A stretch of 64,000 nucleotides of DNA, taken from contig JTDE01000438.1 in the NCBI GenBank assembly GCA_014338405.1, forward strand, positions 113,625 through 177,624, read 5' to 3'. This DNA is from Paragonimus skrjabini miyazakii (lineage: Eukaryota > Platyhelminthes > Trematoda > Plagiorchiida > Troglotrematidae). The notes under the pieces were generated by a model. It worked only from the letters and a program-made list of their open reading frames with translations, ran no database searches and was not told the origin of the DNA. Of this stretch, positions 11,075 to 22,479 are shown piece after piece. The position numbers and the translations under genes are program-made. Numbering within the stretch: position 1 is the first letter of the stretch; the number at the start of each line of letters is the position of its first letter.

Positions 11075-11165
11075 CTCGTGCTTCTTTTGGAAAGGGACCG
11101 ACTGGAAAATCTATGGGAATGCGACAGTTGTGATCAATTGTGGGTGATGTTCAACTCATATGAAA
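11075..11165 (+). repeat. tRNA-derived repeat family 2, 3' fragment
   Basis: Carries the conserved 3' block of the family: CGACTGGAAAATCTATGGGA, then ATGCGACAGTTGTGATCAAT and GGGTGATGTTCAACTCAT. It matches 17370-17425, 39125-39185 and the reverse complement of 55991-56070. No tRNA-like part is present here. Confidence 0.6.
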
Positions 11166-11965
11166 AACCAACATCCCCTACTTGTCATCATTTTCCTCTG
11201 ATTATTATTTGTGAATGGATTTAGAAGTGAGTCCTTCTGTATTGTGTTCCATTCTAACATTATACTGCAGTGCGGTCCATAAATCAAGCACATTTGAACG
11301 CGACACTCAGAAACGCAATGCGGTTACAAAGTAACCAATGTAGTCAGAAAAATCTCTTCAAAAAATGAACCCTTGTTTAAAAATCAAGTCTCATTAGCAA
11401 CATCAACAGCCATTCAAGTCCAGAATACAAACTTGCGTTTGACTATATTCTGAGTTATTAACCATACATTGAATACTTCAGGAATTACATTCTCAGTTTT
11501 TTCAATACCACTATTGCCTAAGATATTTCACACTCACCGGTTTTACCGAATTCACTTAGTATTGCAGAAAAATTGTGTATTTCGAAATGTTAGCTGAGTA
11601 CATTTTCTAATATAGTGACTAGTATAAGGCTTGTTTGATATTTTTTTCAGGAACAGCTATTTTAAAAATATCAAAAATCTTTGCAATGAGAAGGAATGCA
11701 ACGTGATTTATCTGCGTTCTCATACAATGTCTGAATAACAAAAAGTATAACAGCCTGAGTGATATGGAGTTAATCATATGATCGATGTTCATAAGTTCAA
11801 TAATGTTATCCAAGGAATAATCCATATAAGTGGCTCACTTTAAATGCCAGATATCCTGAAGCTGATAGAAAAATTACCTGACTGAGTATATATCTGAAAT
11901 GCTAGTTGGGAGTCCTTATCGGTTTTATGGGAAAAAGATGTATCGGAGCTCCGATAATTGTCTAA
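11166..11965. other. No supported gene
   Basis: AT-rich; only one short ORF (11619-11825, minus strand). Nothing recognised. Confidence 0.4.
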
Positions 11966-11969
11966 GGAT

Positions 11970-12300
11970 AACTGTTGTTGTGAGCCAAGAACACGGATGA
12001 CGCAAAGGTTGTCTATTTAGGAAATTAACACGGGTTAAGTGTTCAAACAGGACCAGAAACAAAAACACCCATCTGCATATCGTAATCATCCCAGAAGGTC
12101 CCGGCTGCCACAGATGCTAATGCTCAGCTTCTTTGCGTAGCCAGAACTATTCCATAGCATACTGCACGGTCGTGTTGGTGAGATGTTTCTTCCCGTGCTT
12201 TTCCTGCGGCTACTTTGACGGCACAGTCCATGCTGCCGCCCCATTGCTGAATAGTGGTGTAAGTAGTATGGACGACCGCCCGTCATCACATCACCACCAG
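11970..12300. repeat. Dispersed repeat family 3, copy 1
   Basis: Matches 26668-27010 in the same orientation over about 330 bp with many substitutions. Shared strings include CCAAGA, GGATG, GGTTGTCTATT, AACACG, AAACAAAAACAC, TGCTCAG, TTCCTGCG and CATTAC/CATCAC near the end. On the minus strand the 27 kb copy has an A-box-like TGGTAGTGTAATGGGG at its end, so the family may be another tRNA-derived repeat. No coding capacity is seen. Confidence 0.5.
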
Positions 12301-12440
12301 TGAACTCTGCCTTGCAAACGAATACTAGTATTATAATAACAGATTTCGAATTTATTAGTAATAGCCCGAATTGACCTGTCTCATTCCCTGGCGCTTTTAA
12401 TCTAATAGCATTTAGATGTGACCCAACTGTGAAATGTCAG

Positions 12441-12721
12441 GGCTTCGGCTGGATTCGAACCAGCGACAGACACACCATGCCTCAACGCAGCAAGGGCTCT
12501 ACCAGCTGAGCTACGAAGCCACGCCAGGAGCTCGGAAATTTCACATTTGGACTCGGTTACCCACCCGTCCCACTGTCTCATATGGAATCCACCAAATGAT
12601 CCAGGGGATCGACTTCCCCGGCAGGATTTCTCAAACAGTTAACGCTGGAATCCACCAACGCCACTGTTGAGCATAGAATTTGTATTACTACTAAGTAGTG
12701 TGGCAGATTTATGAATTTAGA
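12441..12721 (-). repeat. tRNA-derived repeat family 1, full copy
   Basis: On the minus strand the unit runs from about 12721 to 12430. It starts with a 42-bp lead (CATAAATCTGCCACACTACT and on), has a body with GGCGTTGGTGGATTCCAGCG and GATCATTTGGTGGATTCCAT, and ends in a tRNA-like domain at 12520-12441. That domain has an A box TAGCTCAGCTGGTAGAGC, a D stem GCTC/GAGC, a T arm GCTGG-TTCGAAT-CCAGC and a 7-bp acceptor stem GGCTTCG/CGAAGCC. The segment between the D and T arms is too long for a normal tRNA, so this is a tRNA relic with Pol III promoter boxes. A tRNA part at the 3' end is the reverse of a typical SINE. Copies also occur at 25.5, 34.3, 58.7 and 63.1 kb. Confidence 0.8.
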
Positions 12722-12830
12722 TGTGTCTGTCGCTGGTTCGAATCCAGCCGAAGCCCTGACTTTTCACAATTGGGTCTCATCTAAATTCACAAATCTGCCA
12801 CACTACTTATCAGTAATACTTATAGCATTT
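12722..12830 (+). repeat. tRNA-derived repeat family 1, inverted partial copy
   Basis: Plus-strand copy of the tail of the tRNA-like part, with B box GGTTCGAATCC at 12736-12746, followed by the start of the next unit (CATCTAAATTCACAAATCTG). It abuts the full minus-strand copy. Thus 12679-12721 and 12778-12820 form an inverted repeat of about 42 bp around a 56-nt loop. Confidence 0.75.
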
Positions 12831-14042
12831 GGCAGATTGTTAACACATGATGGCGCAACAACACACCATCCATTGAACCACTCTGCCACCATACCATACT
12901 ATACTGTTAAAAGCTACACAGTCGATTACTCTAGGCGTGAAAACCAACCATTTGGAAAAGGTGACCTCCAGTGATCCCCTCGTGCCCGAACGTAATCGAC
13001 TACTAGGAGTTAAGTGAATATCCGTCTTCCTTTTGCTTCCGTGTAATTGATTGTTTTGTCGCTCTCGCGCAAGATGTGGTGTTACCTCAACTGTACAGTC
13101 TCTTTCTTTATCATTGATCATCCACACACGAGAAATACCTGACAGAAAACTATCATCAAAAGTGTGGCATTCTGACTTAGTCGATGCTGGGCTTTTTTCT
13201 TAGCAGTCGTGGAGCTCATTCTAATTAGGCTGAGTGTATCGCAAAATATAACTACAAATGCCTGTGAAATTGTGACTTACTCAGGGTCAACTTATTAACC
13301 ACGTTGAATTAAAACGTGTATTAGCCAACAATCTGTTTTCGGTTATCCACTATCGGGCCAGTTACGTAACAATTTATGTTGCCAGGCTTGTCAAAAGTGC
13401 AAACTCAAAAGCAGTTTGTTAAACGATTTTCTATAGAAGAGCAACCAGAGACCTATACTGACCAGTCAGCTTATCAGGTTGGTACCAGGAGCAGTGGGCA
13501 TTAACAAGTTACTCCTATGTGCATAACTGTACAAGGACTGGAGATCCACTTCTGATGAAACCGAACTGCAACTTAACTAAACCAATTATGTGGGTTTTCT
13601 CGTATGTATCTTGAAAAAGCCACCGGACTGCGCTCCATGGGGGCAGTTGGAATGATAAACACGAAACGATATAGTATAAGTGTTATCCTTGAGTTGTACG
13701 TAAACCGAGTCGGCCCGAGTGAGATTCTTACTTGTGACATATTGTAGAACGTTTCTTATTCGACTTAGTCTACGAGCCGATAATTCAACGACTGATTCCT
13801 CCCCCTAGTCTGGCTTCATCTACGTCGAGTTCTGATCCGCTGATGTGATTGTGATTTTCATTACAGTATACTTGAATAAATTTCATGATGTGGGCTTTCT
13901 TCACAAACGACGATTTAAAGAACGTCCCTTCCTCAATATTCGTATTTTCGGTGCAAAGATGTACAAATCTGTGCGTCAAATTTCGAAGGATGTTATCCCC
14001 CGATGAGTAGGACGTGACCAAAAATATGCTTGCACTACCCAC
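12831..14042. other. No supported gene
   Basis: Near 12850-12890 the minus strand has an A-box-like TGGTGGCAGAGTGGTTCAAT without a matching B box, possibly a tRNA-like scrap. The ORFs at 12840-13127 and 13785-14042 (minus) show no motifs. Confidence 0.35.
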
Positions 14043-14244
14043 CCTGAATCTTCTTCTGCATGTCTGTCTGAGCTGGGCCTACCCTGCTGTCATCCAATGC
14101 AACATCCGTGAAGGATCTTGGTCCTTGCTCTTCATTCTCAAATGTGAATTTGAGATCAGGTTGTGTGGTACTGGCCATAACTAGACCGTTCACCAAAACA
14201 GCCTTTTTATTCGGGGGAATTATGGAGACCGTTTGAGATGTCAT
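14043..14244 (-). CDS. Candidate first coding exon of an unidentified gene
   Basis: Minus-strand frame with ATG codons at 14244 and 14178. The part from the second ATG begins MASTTQPDLKFTFENEEQ and ends near QTDMQKKIQG. It is rich in Asp, Glu, Gln and Thr and free of the Cys/Leu/Ser runs of the surrounding chance ORFs. It reaches CAGG-GTGGGT (donor-like) at 14043/14042. I do not recognise the protein and see no following exon or promoter, so this could be chance. Confidence 0.25.
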
Positions 14245-17149
14245 TAGCTTATGTTTGAGTTTTCGTAAGTATATAACTTTGAAACCTCAGCGTAAACGAC
14301 AAATCTAACCATAATGTTTTGACAGTCGATTCAGAAGAACCTTTCAGATAGAAGCCACTCACAAGTGATTGCAGTCTACACATTCAGATAAATATTTTAG
14401 CTATGCCGCTTCACAAGTACTCCCTAGACTCGAGTTCCAATCTCATTATTGGTGCGTGTTCTCATCCGAACCAGCCTTCACACTTCAGTCCTCATATGGG
14501 TGAGATTAACGTATTAACGGAAACGCCAGCAACCTCACACTAATGGGGACTAACTAACCATAACTCCATGCTCAAACACTACTTCCTGCGAGTAGTGCTC
14601 AGGTGCTGGCTCAATTTTATCGAACAGTAAACAACAAGAAGAGCTAGAATTGGCAACATGTTATTAGTGGAACCGTCGACCTTCTGTAATTAACACGACA
14701 ACGTCATTTCACGACAACACACTCGTAAACTGTGCTCCAACTTTTGGTACCTTCTGGCTGAACGTAGGAAAATTCTGAAAAACCAATTAAAACAAGGTAA
14801 TTCCGCTCTTGACCACAAAGTGGACCGTTTGAGTTCAATCGTTGTGACCGACCGTGATGTTCCATCAACCTACACACAAATCAAACGCAGTGAACATTGG
14901 CCCTAGATTCAGCTTTGAACCAACACCGTTGAAAGATGAGTGTTTCAAGATTTTAGCAACCAGTTTATTCACACCCGTTACATACATAAAATCTTGTATA
15001 CACTTTTTATACAGAATAGTGGTTTTGTGTAATCGGCCGTCAAGAACTAACGGAATGTTAACACGTCGCAACACCTGTCTTTCTGCTATGTTGGTGAAAT
15101 AAAATTTTACGGACTGAATGTGGCGCAACCATAAAGGAAAGTAAACGCATTCTAATTGTCCCCCTTCGCTGAAAACTAAAAACCTTTGGTACTGATTCGT
15201 CTTCGTAAGTCCTTCATCGTCAAACACATTACATCAACATTTGCTTTTTTTCTAGGCACACAATATAATGAGCATCTAGAACCCATATACTGGCAATTTT
15301 CTACTCACTCTACAGGTGCATTCAGGAATAAACATTTGTACTGTTGTATTACTGCCAATTTTTATTGACAGTTTTGAACTGCTACATCAGGGGTGCCAAG
15401 AACTCACGCTCTGTAATTATCTTATCTTACCCCCAAGTATAGTAGACTATTGCTTCGTATCGCTAGTTAGCCAATACTCACTGACATCTCTCAGTTGTTA
15501 ACAGCCCCGAGTGTCCAGGTAGCATGCAAACCTGTTCCAAGTGGGTCTGGCAAAAGCAACGATCATTGCAATAACAAAAAATCCTTGCCATATAGCCCAT
15601 TACCAGCTGTAGTTGGATAAATCCTTCCTCATTAATTCATACCGACAGTACTCGCCTCAGAGTAAAAGTAAAATAGGACAGCCGGTTTCGTCTGTGTTTG
15701 ACTCTTTCAATTCAACTGGCTTTATCTTGCATCGGATCATTCTTACTGCGTTCCACCGTATTCTCCCGGTTGGTTTGCAGCGAGCGCTGCTGTCACAGTG
15801 GACGTCATCAATCGTCGTACGGTGCACATCAGTCGAAAGACAAATTGTGGTCCAAAAAAATAGAATCAATTTCAATTTAACAAAAAATAGAAACGGTAGG
15901 TGATTTTCTTAGGGTCCCACTGTGCAAAACCAGCCGGTTTATAGGTCCAACGTTATTTTGAATTGGGTTCCAAAATATGCGGCAATAATCCGAAACATAA
16001 AGAGAGAGCTGCTTGTGAATTCGCACCCACAGTTTGTTTTCCCAGTCGGAAGAAAAATGAAACATTACACAGTTTGAAAAGTTCATTTTTTCATAGTTAA
16101 TAAGTTGGCCCTAGTTACCGCTCGAGCAGGGCAACAAAGGAGGTGAATAGAAGACAACGAAAACATCTAGATTTTAGAGAATACACATCATGTACAACTG
16201 AGAACTTGTCAAGTATGCAGAGATTGTGGCAAAGGCATTTGTGATCTCATTATTTGTGGTTATATATAAAGTTTGCGCATAAGCAGCAAATCTTCGCTGA
16301 AATTCGGTTACATCTGAGACTTTAGGCTTCTTCCCTGAATATAAAACCTATCGCTGTAATTGAGCTCTAAACCAGACACTAGTTTTAAAAACCCATACTA
16401 TCCCATTTTGTGTCATTTGCCATGTTTTGCGAAATGTACACTCAGAGGCTCAGAAAAATTTGTGGATGTTTAATGTCCTTAACATTGCGCAATATAACAT
16501 AACTAGTGGCTGGTGAAAGATCATTAGCATACTTGAAAGTAGATATTCAGTAACAAAAATCATGATGTTTAAATTCAAAAGAATATATGGATGGTAATTC
16601 TACAGACAGGCTTGTCTACGAAAAGTGGAATCCAAACTGAATAGCACTGTCAAAATTGCAACCAGCTATTTGATGGTCAAATGCTTCGGCTGTTTAAGGC
16701 TTGTGGGTAAGCGTAGAGTACAAAAGTACGATTCACCAGAAGAGTAAAAACCAGCAATACCACGGCCACTATTTTTTCTGATGATTATTTCCCACTGTTG
16801 GAAAATGATTACAAAATAAATAAGAATCCAAAGGAATACTGGTTGTCAAAAGGCTGTGATATATTAGGTTGTCTTTGAGGTGGTATTACTGCTGATAAGT
16901 GAATGTAATAACCAGATGTTGAACCAACCTTCAGTGGTGCATATTTCAACGACATAATCGGTTTCATTCACGGTGGGAGGTTGTTTAAATATTTACTAAA
17001 AGTCACTCGCAACGGATTGTGATTTTGCTGTTTGACAGAAAAACAAAAACATTACTCCACAATTTTGATAATTGCTACGTTTTCGGTTTGTAGAAAAATC
17101 CTAGCAATGAAGCCATAGATTCAAGTAGACGAGGCAGTCACTGTGTTTC
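14245..17149. other. No supported gene; unassigned ORF 14865-15227 (minus)
   Basis: The 120-codon minus-strand ORF at 14865-15227 has no recognisable domain. The plus strand just upstream, 14720-14850, can be read as a charged stretch (AERRKILKNQLKQGNS) but is open only briefly. Overlapping 60-96-codon ORFs at 15613-15903 on both strands have no motif. Nothing else seen. Confidence 0.35.
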
Positions 17150-17440
17150 TTCTCAAGACGACTAGACAATCTGCGCAAATGTGGCTGTTAATATACATTC
17201 GGAAATTTGCTGGTTCCTAACGTGATATCAATAGCGCGGTGGTCAGAACGATTGTTTCATGAGGATGTAAGCCGAATTCTGTTTCTGATAGTGACAAGGA
17301 GATGAACAACTAGTGAGTATTAACGAGAACGAAACTCAGAAAACACCACTTCTTTTTGGAAGGAGCTTATCAAGCAGATTGCGAAAATGTGACAGTTGCA
17401 ATCATTTGTGAGTGATGTGAAATTTGTGTCCACTTCTTAT
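17150..17440 (+). repeat. tRNA-derived repeat family 2, decayed full-length copy
   Basis: 5' block (AAGACGACTAGACAATCTGC) at 17156, A-box-like AATAGCGCGGTGGTCAGAA at 17230-17248, a decayed B-box region near 17275, then GAGAACGAAACTC and the conserved 3' block (GATTGCGAAAATGTGACAGT, then GCAATCATTTGTGAGTGATG). The order of parts matches the copy at 55991-56290. Confidence 0.55.
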
Positions 17441-19769
17441 CGTAAGTAAGTTTGCGCGCTCGGTAGTGTTATTTTATTATTTGTGGTCTTTTTTGCGACG
17501 GAACGTCATTTAATCAAGGACTGAGTGAATCTAAATTTATGACAACTCACATTCGACCTCAGCTTTGTGGTCAAATGAACTTTCAGCCAATCCCATTCTC
17601 AAAGATGCTTCAGATCCACGTTTTGCCCTAGTTAAAGCTCGTCAGTACTGCATATCTGTGCTATGACCGGGATGTGAAACCCAGTTCTTGTCCTCGAAAG
17701 ACAATAGATACAGTAGAATTACATCTGAAATTCAATACACCCTCGATTTTGTTAATTACGGACTTCTCGGACAATAAAACCACCGCTATAAGTTGGTTGG
17801 ACCATTTTCAACAGAAGTCTGGCATCAGTGCGTTGCCATATTCCAAGGAATCATTAGCCTTAGATGAAGACGTCACTCTCGCAAAATTCACTTCACCGAA
17901 AGATACGTTTGACTAGCCAGTATTTCACGTCTCCAAAACGTTTCATTTGTGCAATTCAAACATCGTTTATGTTTCAAACCAGCGACCCTGAAGGTTCCTT
18001 TGCACCCCATACTCCAAATCTCACTGATTTTAGTCTGTACCCAAAATTCCCCTTTTCAATTTCACCCTTCTAATTAGTAATTCATGCTGGACCACCAATT
18101 GCAGTTTCCGGGAAATTCAGTGGGCTTCCACTATGTTTTATAATATTGCAGAGTTTGTTGTGTTTGTTAAATTGGAAAAGTCAAATGCCATATCTTGGCT
18201 TGAATCAGAGTTGTGAATACGGTTAAGCTTTGCAACCTAACAACACTTTTTGAGGCGTTCACACCGACAACCACAAACCTATTTTTCGGTATACATATAT
18301 CTGGTTCTGCAACAGATTAACCAGTTTTCCTGGGAAGAGCACATTTGCAAACACAAAATGTCATGCAAGGTGAAATACTGCACACCAAAAGCGCACATGC
18401 ACTCATGAATTGGGGATGGTTCGTGTTCTGGAGAAAAGCAGGTACATTGCATGTTGACTATATCGTTATTATTTGTCTACTTCAGAGAAATTTCATACTA
18501 CCGATCGATTGGAACATACGAAAGTAAAGGCTCAAACGATTCGAATGTCATACTTTAATAATACCGGCAGGTGGATGTAACCGAGAGTAGCTTACGCAGC
18601 TGAATTATCCACGTCAGTGTTAATTTGTTTGCTTGCCAGTCCCAATGAAATAACTGAATCAGACGGAGTGGCGTAACAGTTTGTCTTTGCCTGTACACTT
18701 AGGTGTCTATAACCACAAATCGGTATGATCAATATTTCTCTAGTTGGCGCCGAATTGCACAACTTTACTGTCTTCCTCAACGCAATTTTATCGTTTTGTT
18801 CAGTGATAAATTTTTTAAAATAGTCAAGTGTTCGCCTTTTATGACACAGCTGGCAAGATGTGGCAGCAAAAGACTACAATAAGATAGTAAACGGAGTATA
18901 TCTGGGAACACGTATCAACTGACATATCTCCAAGCATTTGCTTGGTTCAGTGAACGGAACCTTATATAATGCCACCAACAGGCACCAAAACATAACCGGT
19001 CTCGTAACGGACACACCTACGGTTTTCCAAAGAATGTCATTCAAATTAACTATACAATCTCGAATTTGAGAAAGCTAGAAAAATTTGCTGGACGAGACCT
19101 CCTCTTTGCGGAGAATTTAAAGTGTCACCTATCCCTCTAGAACCACAAGGCTTTTATTAAATGTAGTACAATAATATACCCAAAACCTTTTGAAAAACAT
19201 GGAACGTTGACCATTTGAGTCGTTTGAATAGAAAGGACGGAAATTCTAAATTATACCATGAATTCATTTCGCACACGCTCGTCAATCTTAAAGTTCTGAC
19301 TAGTATGAATACAAAAACAAGTCCTAAATGGTTTAAAGTACAAAACGGGCTGAATCGTCGGTGATGCACGTAGCTAAACCCACAATAAGCAAAGATTGAC
19401 AGTCGGTAGTTTTGCGCACATTGAGCTAGCTGCCTATGGCTGGTTGACAAGGATTTGATACACCTGAAACTTTACGGCATTTCGTATTCGGTGAGTGTTA
19501 CTCATTGGTGGATGGGTTCATGCTGTTGCGTACTGTGCTGCCCAATCGGGAAAAATTAGAACAGGAATCTGAACGGCACTAGGCAACCTCAATTTATTGA
19601 AGAAAAAACCGCAGCTTTTTATAAAAGAACAATATTGACGACTGCTATTAACCGACAGGCACCCTCACGTTTCTGACCAGTTTGTTGCTGTGTTGTTCCA
19701 CGACCTTGCATCTGACACGGCGGATGTTTGAAACAGGTAGGCATTCAGCAGCAGCTGATCGCCGTCTAC
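17441..19769. other. No supported gene; ORFs 17674-17916 and 17864-18073
   Basis: Two overlapping plus-strand ORFs give protein-like strings (NTPSILLITDFSDNKT; TSDPEGSFAPHTPNLTDF) but no known family, splice site or start context. They could be one shifted pseudogene or chance. The rest shows nothing. Confidence 0.3.
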
Positions 19770-19840
19770 GATTGGTTGACGTCATTTTGACTATAATGCT
19801 GTCTGTAGCAGCTTGTGCGCGGGCAACGATTGGCTGTACC
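19770..19840. promoter_or_regulatory. CRE palindrome between inverted CCAAT boxes (weak)
   Basis: ATTGG at 19771-19775, TGACGTCA at 19777-19784 and CGATTGGC at about 19828-19835 cluster in a locally GC- and CpG-richer patch. This resembles a promoter-proximal arrangement, but no gene start or TATA box is evident downstream, so it may be coincidence. Confidence 0.2.
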
Positions 19841-20370
19841 TTCTCACATCAAGAAACCGTTCCGGTCCAATTACATTACATATGCGACCTTCAGCCTGTT
19901 TGGGGTATGGTCCTTTATTCTGGTCTAAGCGTTCATTCTGTTCTACCTGCTTACTTTTGTCGGCTATCAAAGAAAACTCAATTGTTACAGAGATTGGTAG
20001 ATAAACTGAACTCTGCTTCTTGATCGGACAGTAGAGACATCTCAATTGTTTGTGAGGCTAGAACAAGTTTTGATTTATTATGCATGCGTTAAACGTGATG
20101 TTAATAAACGACACACACGTACGGCTTAAACTATCACTTTTGACATGGAGATTGATGGAAACAGCGTAATGTTGGTAATTGCAAAAACCACAATTTCCCA
20201 GAGAGTAAGTTTGTTTCATTTCTTGAGGAAACGGCCCGGGACATCACCAAAAGAGCTTTATGCAATACTGGTCGCTTCGCCTGTAGTCTGTCGTTGAAAC
20301 ATATTTTTAGGCTCGTCAAGACAGCTTACACGCAACTGTTCTTTTCTACACAACAAAAGCAAAACCGTCT

Positions 20371-20689
20371 TGTGTAGCATTTTGTACACTATTTTCTATT
20401 TCATAATTTTCATTGTTATTCACATTTTTTACTTTCCTCAACTTCACATATACAGCCGACCTTTAAACCTAACTTAATCGAACTAATCAATAATCAGTAA
20501 AATACTACTCACCCACTTCTCGGTTCGCGAGCCTTGCGTTCTCTCTGCGTCCAGTGCCGCTAGTGAACAGATTTTTGGAGAGTTAGAAGTTAACGGAATC
20601 AACCGTCTATTGCGACAAATTTCCACTTTTATCACCCTTTTGATCTCGTATTCGCACCTGGATTTTGTGTAGTATTTAGATCCACTACA
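20371..20689 (+). repeat. 5' LTR
   Basis: The 3' portion, from 20498 to 20689, is repeated at 24499-24691 with a single visible A/G difference. The end is CACTACA at 20683-20689. The start is inferred as TGTGTAG or TGTAG at 20371-20373, giving a TGTAG...CTACA inverted end. The first 125 bp cannot be checked because the matching part of the 3' LTR lies in the N gap. Confidence 0.75.
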
Positions 20690-20693
20690 AAAC

Positions 20694-20706
20694 TGGTGAG
20701 CCCGCC
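20694..20706 (+). other. Primer binding site
   Basis: TGGTGAGCCCGCC starts 4 bp after the LTR end. It begins with TGG, as expected for a site complementary to a tRNA 3' CCA end. The tRNA is not identified. Its orientation fixes the element's original direction as plus. Confidence 0.6.
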
Positions 20707-20749
20707 TTTTTCTCCCGAACAGTTCTTTATCCATTTTTTGATATTGGCA

Positions 20750-20859
20750 ATGGTTGACGACATCATGCACATTGACATTGTTTTGAAATTGCCCGAGTAC
20801 AGCTCCCGAAACCATCGACTGTGGTTCCACCAGATTGGGGCTGTCTTTTCCACCAGGCG
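20750..20859 (+). pseudogene. gag N-terminus, severed by inversion
   Basis: From the ATG at 20750 the frame reads MVDDIMHIDIVLKLP, then HRLWFHQIGAVFSTRR, the N-terminal block of gag in this Ty3 group (LPxxxxxxxxxWFxQxEAxF). After GGCG at 20859 the plus strand changes abruptly to the antisense of RNase H. The continuation of gag is found on the opposite strand, below 23142. Confidence 0.85.
20828..20859 (+). repeat. 32-bp inverted repeat at left edge of inversion
   Basis: 32-nt block CACCAG...CCAGGCG. Its reverse complement is at 23111-23142 with 30 of 32 matches (differences at the 7th and 11th base). Homology stops exactly at both ends of the block. It encodes the gag piece (H)QIGAVFSTRR / HQVEAVFSTRR. 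Confidence 0.9.
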
Positions 20860-22479
20860 TCCAAAGGTGCTGTATTTAATCTGTGCTGGCTGAAGCTTTT
20901 GGGAGAAAAAGGCTAAGGGGTGTTCTCCGCCATTTACTGATTGTTCTAAGGCTGCGCCGACGGCAGCATTTGGCGCATCTATTGTGAGAAGGAGATGTGC
21001 ATTTGGATCGCAACTGATGAAGCATAGTTTGGTGGCGTGACATAGGGTTTCCTTTGCAGTTGAGAAAGCTGCCTTGGCTTCTGGTGAGACTTCGATTGAT
21101 TTACGTTTGGAGTCGACCAGGTCTGTCAGAGGTTTTGAAATGTCCGCGCAATGAGGGATGAAACGTCGATAATAGTTGAGTATGCCGAGAAATCGTCGGA
21201 GTTGGGTCACCGTAGTGTGAATCGGAAAAGTCGAGATGGACTGAACTTTATCTGGCAAAGGTGTGATGTCGGTTTGGTCGATGCGATGTCCCAAGAAATT
21301 CAATGAATTAGCTCTTAAGGCACACTTATCGATGTTGATTTTAATATCATACTGCGCGAAACGATCAAAAACAGCACGAAGGTGATAAAAATTCTCTTCG
21401 TTTGAGCGGTTAGCAATCAAAACATCGTCGATGTAGACGTACGCGAAAGGGAGTCTACGTAATACTTCGTTCATGAGTCGCTGGAATGTTTGAGCCGCAT
21501 TACGAAGTCCAAAAGGCAATCTTGTTAACTCGAAAAGTCCGAAAGGTGTTGTAATGGCTGTTTTCTGGATGTCCACTTCCGCGACCGGGATGTGGTAATA
21601 AGCGCGCACTACGTCTAATTTGGAGAAGATCGTGGCGCCAGCGAGTTCTAAGGAAAAATCGTGGATGTGTGGTATAGGGTACCTGTCCGGAATTGTGCAG
21701 TTGTTGAGACCACGGTAATCACCACAAGGTCGCCAATCGCCCGGAGACTTTTTGTGTACCATGTGCAGTAGTGTTGCCCAAGAGCTGTTTGAAGGTCGAA
21801 GTATGCCCAACTGAAGCATATGTTCGAATTCAGCTTTAGCGATTTTGAGTTTGTCTGGATGTGAACGGCGTGGGCGAGCGAAAATCGGAGGGCCACGTGT
21901 TATAATATGATGTGCCACATTGTGTTTAATCGTCTCGGTATGTGAGCATGGCCGTGTTAGCGAAGGAAATTCTTTCAACAGTGTTGCGAAAGACGGTGTT
22001 GATGGAAGAGCGGGTCGGATGCCGATTGGTGCGATCGTCGATTGAACACCGTTTACTGTGTATACAGTGGTGTTGTCAATTAGCTTACGCCTCTTGACAT
22101 CAACGGAAAGGTTGAAATGTGCCAGGAAGTCGGCACCGATCAGTGGTGTTTGAACGTCAGCAGGCAGGAATATCCATCGACAACACCGCCGGAGACCAAG
22201 ATCGACAGTGGGAGAGCGCTCCCCATAGGTTTTGATGCGAATTTGTTTTGCAGCCTGTAAAGTATACTGGCCAGACCAATGTCGATCATTTGGTTGTGGT
22301 GGAATGACGCTGAGCTCGGCTCCGGTATCGATAGGGAACCGCAAGCCGGTCGATCGATCTCTGATGAAAAATAGGCGACTAGTTCCTGCTGGGCCAGCGA
22401 CAGTCGTCGCCTCTACTGGCTGGCCTGCCGGTTTGACGGTGACGCTAGGCGGGTTCAGAACGTGCACGGTTGAGTGCAC
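20860..22479 (-). pseudogene. Inverted pol: protease, reverse transcriptase, partial RNase H
   Basis: Minus-strand frame from 22479. Residues 51-60 hold the aspartic protease core DTGAELSVIP. RT follows with GDWRPCGDYRGLN at 247-259, FSKLDVVRAY at 285-294 (catalytic Asp289), LPFGLRNAAQTFQR at 321-334 and YIDDVL at 349-354. FLGILNYYRRFIP (430-442) and the RNase H start LLTIDAPNAAVGAAL (497-511), PLAFFSQKL and IKYSTFGR come last. The frame then runs across the inversion edge near residue 540 and reads 75 codons of antisense gag, PBS and LTR, which are meaningless. RT motifs are intact. About 130-150 residues of RNase H and linker that should follow YSTFGR are absent from the element. It shares its frame with the gag ORF above, separated by a TGA and small indels. 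Confidence 0.92.

Noticed and set aside
20483..20830. 115-codon minus-strand ORF
   Set aside because: Antisense of LTR, PBS and gag start of the LTR element.
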